A DNA stretch of 28,330 nt from a virus, in the IMG/VR virus record IMGVR_UViG_3300030388_001020, positions 1 through 28,330 of that record; one strand, written 5' to 3'. Each line of letters opens with the position of its first letter. Position 1 is the first letter of the stretch. The translations under genes and the position numbers were made by a program. Shown piece after piece: positions 1-6,612 of this stretch. Under the pieces are notes generated by a model. That model ran no database searches. It was not told where the DNA came from and saw nothing but the letters and a program-made list of their open reading frames with translations.

Positions 1-61
1 ACATCCATCAAAGGAACTGAAATTGCACAAACATTGACTGTGTTAAAACTTGCTAATTCAT
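1..61. repeat. Left copy of an imperfect terminal direct repeat
   Basis: Bases 1-60 align without gaps to 28270-28329, in the same orientation, with about ten mismatches (about 84% identity). Both copies encode the same protein segment. Several differences are synonymous, including a serine encoded AGT on the left and TCA on the right. The repeat begins at the first base of the window and ends at its last, as expected for a circular contig whose ends overlap but come from slightly different variants. Confidence 0.8.
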
Positions 62-77
62 TTATTGTTGATTTCAT
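1..77 (-). CDS. Small lysis-associated membrane protein, 5' part (runs off the left edge)
   Basis: The ATG at 77-75 opens a frame that reads MKSTINELASFNTVNVCAIS and continues to the window edge without a stop. Nineteen residues are nearly identical to the N-terminal part of the frame entering at the right edge (28191-28330); only A/V and V/I differ. The right-hand copy continues into one hydrophobic segment and a basic tail just before an endolysin. Joined, they would make a protein of about 51 residues with one membrane segment, which suggests a holin or similar lysis protein. The start lies inside the end of the 35-residue gene upstream (58-165), 20 bases before that gene's stop is complete. 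The function is inferred from size, the membrane segment and the endolysin neighbour; I recognise no family. Confidence 0.6.
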   Translation of the reverse strand, partial: MKSTINELASFNTVNVCAISVPLMD

Positions 78-165
78 TTCTTTTTTTCAAGTATAGTTCC
101 AACAATTTCTTGTTAATTTTCTTTTTTTCTTGATTTCCTTTGCAACCTTTTTTACGGCCAGGCAT
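58..165 (-). CDS. Small basic protein of 35 residues, unknown function
   Basis: The frame begins MPGRKKGCKGNQ and ends NEINNK before TGA at 60-58. The start lies directly after the stop of the connector gene (167-727), and the 3' end overlaps the next start at 77. The protein is very rich in lysine and arginine. Its MPGRKKG opening resembles basic terminase-small-like or nucleic-acid-binding N-termini, but it is far too short to be such a protein. It is supported by tight packing and composition alone; no function can be assigned. Confidence 0.5.
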   Translation of the reverse strand: MPGRKKGCKGNQEKKKINKKLLELYLKKRNEINNK

Positions 166-166
166 C

Positions 167-727
167 TTATTTGCAATTCCAATTTGCCAATTTGTTGATT
201 CCTCTTTGTGAACCTGAAATTGTCAAACCAGCTTCAGCATATGTTTGTGTTTCTGGATAAATATCTGAACCAGTATTTGATGCGTATTCTGGAAACAATG
301 AAGTGTTGTTTGTCAAGTATTGAATCAGTCTTTCTGTATAGAATTGTGCATTGTCCCTTTCAATGTCAACCAATCGCATCACTTCAGATTGTGAAAGTGC
401 AGTAATATTGTCTACATTTCTTGATCCAATAGTTCCATTTAGAATTTTACCTTGAAGATACGGATAGAAGTTTACCAATGTCCATTTTAATGTTGCCATC
501 TGAACATAGTCTTGAAGAAGGGTTTGATAATTACCAGCAATTGTTCCAGCTGTAATTTTTGTCTTTAAAGCATTGAACAAATCAGTTCCAAGAATTGGTT
601 GAATCTGACTGTCTTGTGCTTGAATAATTGAAGGCAACAAATCCTTTTCATCTATTGATCCATCAAGATGTGAATATGCTTTCATGTAAGTTGCATCAAT
701 ATAGATGACTTGTGTTGGTAGTGCCAT
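167..727 (-). CDS. Putative head-tail connector protein
   Basis: A 186-residue protein directly downstream of the portal gene, three bases after its stop. The N-terminal region has a helical segment with KDLLPSIIQAQDSQIQPILG, then helices around residues 60-100. This is the general look of the small gp6/gp15-type adaptor proteins that sit below the portal ring, and I recall similar proteins next to head genes in other Bacteroidota phages. The expected role is to extend the portal vertex after DNA packaging and receive the tail. Size, helix-rich N-terminus and position support this; no catalytic motif exists to confirm it. Confidence 0.55.
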   Translation of the reverse strand: MALPTQVIYIDATYMKAYSHLDGSIDEKDLLPSIIQAQDSQIQPILGTDLFNALKTKITAGTIAGNYQTLLQDYVQMATLKWTLVNFYPYLQGKILNGTIGSRNVDNITALSQSEVMRLVDIERDNAQFYTERLIQYLTNNTSLFPEYASNTGSDIYPETQTYAEAGLTISGSQRGINKLANWNCK

Positions 728-730
728 AAT

Positions 731-2800
731 TTAAGATTTCATAAATGGTGGATTAACTTTTCCGTGATTTGGTTTATCATAAGGTGCAATTGATTCTATA
801 CCTTTTTGAACAATAAATGGATTGTTTCCAACTCTTGTTTCATTTGTCAATCCTTTGTTTGGCATAAATGTTCCATCTGGATTTGACTTTCTGAAATAAA
901 TTCTTCTCAACCAGCCATGTCTACAATAGCAACCTCCAGCCCATTCAAAAATCTGATAATTTGATTGCCCTTTTTCAGCAAATGAACCATTCACCCCAGA
1001 ATCAGACATTGCATTAATGTCTTCAAGCCTCCATTCTAAACCTTGTCTTGACCATTGCATCATTTGGTCACAAAACTTTCTTGACTTATTGCCTGGTTTG
1101 TTTGGTGTGTTGCTTGTCTTTTGATATGCATATCTAACTTTGTAAAGACCAACATCATTTGAAGACTTTGCATCTGCATCAGCCATTGATTCAGTTGGCA
1201 TCTTGTTTGCAAACTTGTGAAGTTCTTCTTTTGTATTAATTTTATCTTCAGAAATTAATTCCCAAACTTCACCATCATTTTCTTCTGAACATTCTTCAAG
1301 TTTAGACAAGAAGAATTCTGCTTGTTCATCACTTAGATTTGGTCTTTCATCTTTTTTTTTTGCTGACATTGTTTCAAGAAGTGATTGTCCAGCACCCTTG
1401 AAGAAACCTTGTGCAACTTCCAATGGTAGTTGTAAGAATTGAACCAAGAAAACAACTGCTTGTTCTTCTGTCAAGACACCTTCTTGAACCTTTGCAACTA
1501 TGTCAATTGCTGAACTAATTTGCGCACCATTATAAGAGGCATCAACTTTTTCTGTTTCAGCTTCTTCAACTACTCCACCAACTTCATCTGATATTGTTGC
1601 TTTTGCATTTGGAATTACATCAACTGCAATTTCATCATCAATCACTTCTGCTTCTGTGTTTGTAAATTCAGTCTTGAACAAGTCAAATGGTTCAAAGAAT
1701 ATATCTAAATTCACACCACTTTCAGCCATTAACAATTTTAAAGCATCAATAATCACATCCCTAAATGGATCAATGACTGTCTGTTCAAATATTGCTGATG
1801 CAATTTGTAATTCTTCAGCATTGTTTCCAAGTCCACCTCCATCTGTATTGACACCAAACAATCTTGGTGAAACAACACGATTTCCAACCATTATCTTTGA
1901 AGTAATTTCAGTTGATAAGAATTGGAATTGTTTGTCTGCATCACTTAAAGGAACTGCTTGAATTTCTGGTGTAGTATCTTTACCATCAGAAAATGTACAA
2001 AGAAACTTTCCAGCATTTCTTGAACCAGAAAGTTCAGCTTCAATAGTTCTTTTTATTTCTTCACGCTTTTGTCTTGGTGGAATTCCATTTGCAAAACTGA
2101 TGATGAAACTTGGTGCAAGACCATTCTCAATTTGTGATAAATGAAATTGTGCAACATTCACATCAAGTTCAATATAATTCCATGCTCCAATATAATCTGG
2201 CTTTGGATAATAGTATGAACCAACAGAATTCATCTTCACACACAACACTTGATTTGGATAAGTAGCTTTTTCAGATGGGTTGAATGCTCTATGATGTGTT
2301 GACTTTGCCCTTGCTCCAGCATCCCAATTATAAGAATGATAATACCAATCAACTTCACCATCTTCATTTGTAATGCCTGAACGCATTGTTTCGAATGGCA
2401 ACACTTCCATGTCAACAATTTCTGTTCTGTCAACAGAATAACTTAATGATATGTAAAAACCACCATGAAGTTTCAAATCCATGCACATCAATTGGATGTC
2501 ATTCTTTCCAATTTTGTGATTTATTAATTTGTTGAACTTCATCCAATCTTCTGGATGTTTATCTTTGTTTGTTGCATCAATACCACCTCCGTAAATCCAA
2601 GCTGAAATTGAATTCACCAATGCATTTTGTGTTGCAGAATTTTGATACAAGTTTATTGTGTGATGTGGAAATAAATTATCTTTTCCATACCAGATATAAT
2701 CAGAACCACGCTTTTCAATTTCTTGTGAATCAGTCATTGAATAACTTGAACCCATACTATTGAACATGTATTCTGAAGATGGTTGTGTCTTTTTAGCCAT
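731..2800 (-). CDS. Portal protein with a C-terminal minor-head-like extension
   Basis: A 689-residue protein. Residues 1 to about 390 look like a siphovirus portal: DYIWYGKDNLFP near the start, a crown and stem region with PPRQKREEIKRTIEAELSG, and SPRLFGVNTDGGGLGNNAEEL typical of the clip and wing regions. Portals form the 12-subunit ring through which terminase pumps DNA. After a charged linker, residues about 550-689 form a separate domain with FCDQMM, RLEDINAM and GGCYCRHGWLRR. Its Cys and His spacing recalls Mu gpF-like head-morphogenesis domains. At Ala480-Lys483 the gene has a run of ten A on the coding strand (1361-1352), just before the extension. The 3' end of the preceding gene overlaps this start by eight bases. 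The portal call is strong; the C-terminal assignment is moderate. Confidence 0.85.
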   Translation of the reverse strand: MAKKTQPSSEYMFNSMGSSYSMTDSQEIEKRGSDYIWYGKDNLFPHHTINLYQNSATQNALVNSISAWIYGGGIDATNKDKHPEDWMKFNKLINHKIGKNDIQLMCMDLKLHGGFYISLSYSVDRTEIVDMEVLPFETMRSGITNEDGEVDWYYHSYNWDAGARAKSTHHRAFNPSEKATYPNQVLCVKMNSVGSYYYPKPDYIGAWNYIELDVNVAQFHLSQIENGLAPSFIISFANGIPPRQKREEIKRTIEAELSGSRNAGKFLCTFSDGKDTTPEIQAVPLSDADKQFQFLSTEITSKIMVGNRVVSPRLFGVNTDGGGLGNNAEELQIASAIFEQTVIDPFRDVIIDALKLLMAESGVNLDIFFEPFDLFKTEFTNTEAEVIDDEIAVDVIPNAKATISDEVGGVVEEAETEKVDASYNGAQISSAIDIVAKVQEGVLTEEQAVVFLVQFLQLPLEVAQGFFKGAGQSLLETMSAKKKDERPNLSDEQAEFFLSKLEECSEENDGEVWELISEDKINTKEELHKFANKMPTESMADADAKSSNDVGLYKVRYAYQKTSNTPNKPGNKSRKFCDQMMQWSRQGLEWRLEDINAMSDSGVNGSFAEKGQSNYQIFEWAGGCYCRHGWLRRIYFRKSNPDGTFMPNKGLTNETRVGNNPFIVQKGIESIAPYDKPNHGKVNPPFMKS
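1352..1361 (-). other. A10 homopolymer inside the portal gene, possible slippage site
   Basis: The coding strand reads GCA followed by nine more A and then GAT, giving Ala480 and Lys481-483. A -1 shift, or one extra A in the mRNA, gives AGA then TGA, a product of about 484 residues. A +1 shift also stops within six codons. Either event would yield a standard-length portal lacking the C-terminal domain. Slippage itself is inferred. Confidence 0.4.
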
Positions 2801-3293
2801 TGTATGATATTGAAGGTGGAATTATTGTAGGTTCTACTCCATTCTGTGAATTCTGGAAGTAGTCATTTTTGAAATTGTCATTGTGAACAAGTGCCATTCC
2901 ATTTGCAACCATTCCATTAATTAATGAATCATCTGAATTTGTTGCACCTCTTTGACCAAAATAAATTTCATAATCAAAAAGTCCAGTTGTTTTAACATTC
3001 ACATGATAATCACCAACAAAGTCATCAAGATATATTTTGAATTGCATTGCTCTTGGATATTTATTACCTGCATTATTATAATATAATTCAGCCCAATAAA
3101 TGTCTTGTGTAAGCTGGTCAATTAATTGTATGTAATAAATAAATCCAGTATAATCAGAATTAAAGTTTGGTGTGTATTGTCTTGTATCTGGAATTTCTCT
3201 TCCAAAATTGGAAATGGTGTTTGCAAAGACACTTGAAAATACATCTAATGAAAACACATTCTGAAAACCATTTGAACTTCTAAGATGTAACAT
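2793..3293 (-). CDS. Virion-associated protein of unknown function
   Basis: A 166-residue protein between the small 55-residue gene and the portal, overlapping both (14 and 8 bases). It is rich in aromatic residues and asparagine (for example YYIQLIDQLTQDIYWAELYYNN), looks mostly beta-stranded, and lacks a signal peptide or membrane segment. It carries an FDYEIYFGQRGATNSDD stretch in its middle. In Bacteroidota phages, similar beta-rich proteins lie among the head-tail genes, so a minor structural role is likely. I do not recognise the family. Confidence 0.65.
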   Translation of the reverse strand: MLHLRSSNGFQNVFSLDVFSSVFANTISNFGREIPDTRQYTPNFNSDYTGFIYYIQLIDQLTQDIYWAELYYNNAGNKYPRAMQFKIYLDDFVGDYHVNVKTTGLFDYEIYFGQRGATNSDDSLINGMVANGMALVHNDNFKNDYFQNSQNGVEPTIIPPSISYNG

Positions 3294-3447
3294 CTTTCTT
3301 TTTCTTCTTTGGTTTGTCTTCTTCCAAAAATTGTGGAAATTCAGCTTTCAATCTTTTCATTGTTGCTTCTGTTACAACTTCACTAAGATGAATTCTCACT
3401 CTACCTTTGTATATTGTATGTCCAATAAATTCTTTTTTAATTCTCAT
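3280..3447 (-). CDS. Small basic protein of 55 residues in the head-gene cluster
   Basis: I start the gene at the ATG at 3447-3445 (MRIKKEFIGHTIYKG). A longer in-frame start at 3492 falls inside the terminator hairpin and would add an implausible hydrophobic leader. The protein has RVRIHLSEVVTEATMKRLKAEFP in its middle and a strongly basic end with a KKKKK run. It lies 14 bases beyond the hairpin and overlaps the next gene by 14 bases. It could be a small head-tail accessory protein, but nothing in the sequence defines a function. Confidence 0.6.
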   Translation of the reverse strand: MRIKKEFIGHTIYKGRVRIHLSEVVTEATMKRLKAEFPQFLEEDKPKKKKKDVTS

Positions 3448-3460
3448 AAAGCTAAGATAT

Positions 3461-3492
3461 AAAAAAATGGTGATGGAATTAACCACCACCAT
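3461..3492 (-). terminator. Rho-independent terminator downstream of the capsid and tail-tube genes
   Basis: On the minus strand ATGGTGGTGG (3492-3483), loop TTAATT, then CCATCACCAT (3476-3467) form a ten-pair stem with one G-U pair, followed at once by T residues through 3461. An A-rich stretch precedes the stem (3503-3493). This is the best intrinsic terminator in the window. It separates the tail-tube gene from the two small genes and the portal, so it probably reduces rather than abolishes downstream transcription. Confidence 0.8.
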
Positions 3493-3522
3493 CTTGTTTT
3501 TTTAATTAAGAAACACTACCAA

Positions 3523-4098
3523 TTAAGCTTGGGGATCGTTATATTGTGATGCGCTAAGTGAAATTGTTGCAAATGTTGTAAATGGATCAGCAGTTCCCAA
3601 ATTGAAAGCTGGAAATGGTTCTGAACCTATTAGTTGCATAACATAACCAACATAGTCTGTGAAAGCTACATCACCTCCGTGAGCATATGTTCCACCAGTT
3701 ACTGCAATCCCATTATCAACACCAAGTAAATAATACACACCATTATTGTCAAGAACAATGCATTGTGTAACTGATTCAACAACATTCTGCATTCTTGCCC
3801 ACGATTCATTTGAATCATGTGACATATGTAAATCAAGACCTTGTTCGTAGTTTATTGCACCACCACCACCAGTTGTAATTGTTTGATTGAAAGAACTTGT
3901 TTGTCTGTCTAAATCAAATTGAAAGAATTCTTGTGATCCTGCACTAATTAATGCAGAAACAAGTCCATCATCAACTCCAACGGTTACTGAAGTAATTTTG
4001 TTAGCATTGTACCAATTGCCAAGAAAAATTGTTTTTATACCTCCAACTTGTCCTTGACAGAAATGTCCACGACCTTTTGCTATTTGACAATTTGCCAT
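3523..4098 (-). CDS. Putative major tail tube protein
   Basis: A 191-residue protein just downstream of the major capsid gene. It opens MANCQIAKGRGHFCQGQVGG and continues with GIKTIFLGNW, a start I associate with tail tube-like proteins of Bacteroidota phages. The centre has CIVLDNNGVYYLLGVDNGIAV followed by a threonine- and glycine-rich stretch, FTDYVGYVMQLIGSEP, which fits the strand pattern of the tail tube beta-sandwich. The tube protein polymerises around the tape measure to form the DNA channel of the tail. It sits between a weak hairpin and a strong terminator with an A-rich leader (AAAACAAAAATAACA) before the ATG, consistent with high expression. A capsid decoration protein is the main alternative. 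Confidence 0.6.
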   Translation of the reverse strand: MANCQIAKGRGHFCQGQVGGIKTIFLGNWYNANKITSVTVGVDDGLVSALISAGSQEFFQFDLDRQTSSFNQTITTGGGGAINYEQGLDLHMSHDSNESWARMQNVVESVTQCIVLDNNGVYYLLGVDNGIAVTGGTYAHGGDVAFTDYVGYVMQLIGSEPFPAFNLGTADPFTTFATISLSASQYNDPQA

Positions 4099-4126
4099 TG
4101 TTATTTTTGTTTTAAGTTAAAGAATG

Positions 4127-4152
4127 GAAGGATGTAATTCAATACCTCCTTC
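4127..4152 (-). terminator. Hairpin between major capsid and tail tube genes, weak terminator or mRNA stabiliser
   Basis: On the minus strand GAAGGAGGTA (4152-4143), loop TTGAAT, and TACATCCTTC (4136-4127) pair over ten positions with one mismatch. It is followed by a T-poor stretch, so termination would be inefficient. It lies 11 bases after the capsid stop. A processing or stability hairpin is as likely as a terminator. Confidence 0.4.
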
Positions 4153-4163
4153 TTATTCAAATA

Positions 4164-5141
4164 TTATACGAACCAGATTGCATCAGTAGCAACACCAACT
4201 TGTGTTCCAACTGCAAATCTCATTGTCAAACGCCAGTTGTTTGAACCATCTAATGGTGTCATATCAAGAACTTGTGCAATTGAATCAGAATCTGTTGTTC
4301 CAATTCCTACAAATAAATTGAATTTAGATGCAACACAAGCCTCACCAGCAGCAATACCAGGAGCAGAAACAAGTTTATATCCTAAGAATCTTGTTTCACC
4401 AGCACCTACAACTGCATTGTTGTAACCATTTCCAACTTGACCTATTGCAAGGTTATAAGCAGAAATTGTGATTGGATTAACATATATTGAAACATTTTCA
4501 AAATCACCTACAAGTCCAGCAGGTATAGCTGTCAATATTCCTTGAAGTCCAGCAATTACAGTTGCTTGAGCATTAATTGCACCAGCAAGAGCAGTTGGAG
4601 CAACTCCACCATTTCCATTAAAAATTTGATGCTTTAATCCATCAAATGCAGTAAATCCAGCTCCACCAACTTCACCCATCCAGATGTTGTTTTCTATATC
4701 TGCTTGTACTTGTTTTGCAACATAAAGCATTAACGCATCAGCGAAATCATCTGGAACACCTTGTTCATTTGAATATGCATCACCTTGCCACCAAGCTTGA
4801 CCAGTACCACCAGCAAGTGCATCTGAATTGTTGAATGATTGCTTACAAAGTTGAAGATTCACCATTTGTGCAGTAACCATCAAAATTGATTCACTTAGTG
4901 TTGTAGTTGCAGTTTCATCAAAGTCACAAGCTGCTGGTTTTATTAATCCTGCGTTTGCCATTACTGGAATAATTGCTTGATAGCGAACACCATCTAAAAG
5001 CATAACATTTCCACCATGTAAAGTAGGAGCAGACAATACTGCTGCGTGAACATAAGGTAAAGCTAATTCACCAGCATATGACCAAGAACCAGCAACTGCA
5101 GGTGCTTGAGGGGATGTAAAATTGTGTTGTTTATTTGACAT
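4164..5141 (-). CDS. Major capsid protein
   Basis: I use the internal ATG at 5141 (MSNKQHNFTSPQAP), one base after the scaffold stop. The upstream in-frame start would overlap the scaffold gene by 44 bases. The 325-residue product is rich in alanine, glycine and asparagine, with ADALMLYVAKQVQADIENNIWMGE in the middle, like the long helix of the HK97 fold. IFNGNGGVAPTAL, an INAQATVIAGLQGILTAIP helix and VYVNP-like strands (VSIYVNPITISAYN) follow. A protease and a scaffold lie immediately upstream, the standard head cassette. Major capsid proteins form the icosahedral shell around the packaged DNA. Without a structure comparison the HK97 fold is inferred from pattern and context. Confidence 0.8.
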   Translation of the reverse strand: MSNKQHNFTSPQAPAVAGSWSYAGELALPYVHAAVLSAPTLHGGNVMLLDGVRYQAIIPVMANAGLIKPAACDFDETATTTLSESILMVTAQMVNLQLCKQSFNNSDALAGGTGQAWWQGDAYSNEQGVPDDFADALMLYVAKQVQADIENNIWMGEVGGAGFTAFDGLKHQIFNGNGGVAPTALAGAINAQATVIAGLQGILTAIPAGLVGDFENVSIYVNPITISAYNLAIGQVGNGYNNAVVGAGETRFLGYKLVSAPGIAAGEACVASKFNLFVGIGTTDSDSIAQVLDMTPLDGSNNWRLTMRFAVGTQVGVATDAIWFV

Positions 5142-5142
5142 T

Positions 5143-5703
5143 TTATTTGTTTTTTGTTTTGTTAAAAATTGCGAAAATTCTTTCATCTAAACCATCAGAT
5201 TTTTTTGTTTCCACAAATTTCTTTGATTTAGGTGTTGACTTAAATGTTTTTGCAGCTGATAATTTCTTCACCTTTTCAAGTTCAGTATTATGAACTTCCA
5301 TTAATTCAGAAACTTTTAATTCAATTGCTTCAGTTATCATTTTCCCAAGTTCAAATCCATCAGCCTTTGTCATATAGTTTGACAAATCAACTTCAGTTTC
5401 TTTTGAAGACATATCTTCTTCAACTGCATCTTCTGATGCTTCTGGTGAACGAAGTGTTGTGATTTCACCATCTACAACTTCAATGACTGCACCATCTTGC
5501 AATTCATAAGTTCCAGAAGGTAATGCCATTCTTTCATCATCTTCACCAACTACAAACACCATTGAACCTTCTTCAAATCTGTCTGCATCTGTTTTGATGG
5601 TTGTACCATCCACAAGATAAGCTTCAGCCATCATTTTTGTTTCTTCTGAAAGTTCTTCGGTAATACCAAACAAGTCTTTCATTTTGTTGTAAATGTTCTC
5701 CAT
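5143..5703 (-). CDS. Putative capsid scaffolding protein
   Basis: A 186-residue acidic protein between the protease and the major capsid gene. Residues about 60-90 contain LPSGTYELQDGAVIEVVDGEI, a small beta module I associate with Bacteroidota phage scaffolds. A helical, charged stretch follows (FELGKMITEAIELKVSELMEV) and then a lysine-rich tail (KSTPKSKKFVETKK). Scaffold proteins guide capsid assembly and are then degraded or expelled. The basic C-terminal tail would fit binding to the capsid protein, and the XkdF-like protease encoded upstream could process it. The family is not named with certainty; position and composition are the main evidence. Confidence 0.7.
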   Translation of the reverse strand: MENIYNKMKDLFGITEELSEETKMMAEAYLVDGTTIKTDADRFEEGSMVFVVGEDDERMALPSGTYELQDGAVIEVVDGEITTLRSPEASEDAVEEDMSSKETEVDLSNYMTKADGFELGKMITEAIELKVSELMEVHNTELEKVKKLSAAKTFKSTPKSKKFVETKKSDGLDERIFAIFNKTKNK

Positions 5704-5742
5704 TTTAGTTTTTTGAATTGTTTTTCCGTAAGTTAATAGATG

Positions 5743-6600
5743 TTAATTGCTTTTTTTCCTTTCAGCATTCAGGATTGCTTTTACTTTTGGAACAACTGAA
5801 GATGCAATTGTTCTGTTTTTAATAGCACCACAAATCTTGTTTGCAGTTTCTTCATTGCCATATTCAGCCATTTGGTCTGCAATACATTCATCCCAAGGAT
5901 AAGATTCAAGGTATGTTGTTTCAGCTTCAATTATTATATTTTTAATCATTTGAAGATTTCCTTTTTCTTCAGAATAACCCATTGATTTACCACACATCCA
6001 TGATCCATCATTCATTTGATGTTCAAATCCATCTGGACAATCATTGTTCTTTCTTACTTTTGCAAACTTGCTTAATTTATCAGTAAAGAATCCTTCAATA
6101 CTAAATCCAAGAATTTCACCTTCTTTGACTTTGTTCCATATTTCATCATTGTCAACTTTCATTGTTACAAACCATGTTCCAACTGGGCAATGTTCAAAAC
6201 CGTACTTGACAGATTTATCAATTTCAAATTCTTTTACCCAAGATTCAACTACACACATACCATCAACTTCTTTTTCATGTTCAAGTGTTGTTGATTGTAA
6301 ATGATTTCTTTTCATATACAATTCAGAACATTGCTTAATTGTATCCTTAGAAAAATATACATAGTAGTCAGAACCATCATCATCAAGTCTAAAAATTTGT
6401 CTATTTGGAATCAAAGCTGGTGCAATCAAAAGTCTTTTGTCTTCATCTACTTTTGCAAATTGAATATGTTCTTTCTTTTGCTTATTCAAAGCAATCCAAT
6501 ATTCATCTATTGCTGGATCTTCAACTAATGAAATTGCAAAGACACCATCTTGTGATTCTTTTTCTTCTTCTGAAATAATTAATTCTACTATTTTAGTCAT
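5743..6600 (-). CDS. XkdF-like prohead serine protease with a C-terminal extension
   Basis: A 285-residue protein. Residues 20-175 match the pattern of XkdF-type phage proteases: ISLVEDPAID near 23-32, LIPNRQIFRLD at 63-73, His108 in TLEHEK, and Ser167 in GFSIEGFF, the likely catalytic His and Ser. Such enzymes cut scaffold and capsid precursors in the prohead. After residue 185 comes a separate region: CPDGFEHQ and WMCGKSM (188-207), then YPWDECIADQMAEYG and ANKICGAIKN (234-261), with four conserved-looking cysteines. I have seen the latter motif in Bacteroidota phage head proteins but know no function for it. The gene starts the head block and lies 12 bases downstream of the tape measure gene. 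Confidence 0.75.
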   Translation of the reverse strand: MTKIVELIISEEEKESQDGVFAISLVEDPAIDEYWIALNKQKKEHIQFAKVDEDKRLLIAPALIPNRQIFRLDDDGSDYYVYFSKDTIKQCSELYMKRNHLQSTTLEHEKEVDGMCVVESWVKEFEIDKSVKYGFEHCPVGTWFVTMKVDNDEIWNKVKEGEILGFSIEGFFTDKLSKFAKVRKNNDCPDGFEHQMNDGSWMCGKSMGYSEEKGNLQMIKNIIIEAETTYLESYPWDECIADQMAEYGNEETANKICGAIKNRTIASSVVPKVKAILNAERKKSN

Positions 6601-6612
6601 GATTTTTGGTTT

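Noticed and set aside
3280-3492. Longer start for the small 55-residue gene
   Set aside because: The ATG at 3492 lies in the stem of the terminator hairpin and would add an odd hydrophobic leader; the start at 3447 fits better.
4164-5186. Longer start for the major capsid protein
   Set aside because: It would overlap the scaffold gene by 44 bases; the ATG at 5141, one base after the scaffold stop with an A-rich leader, is more likely.
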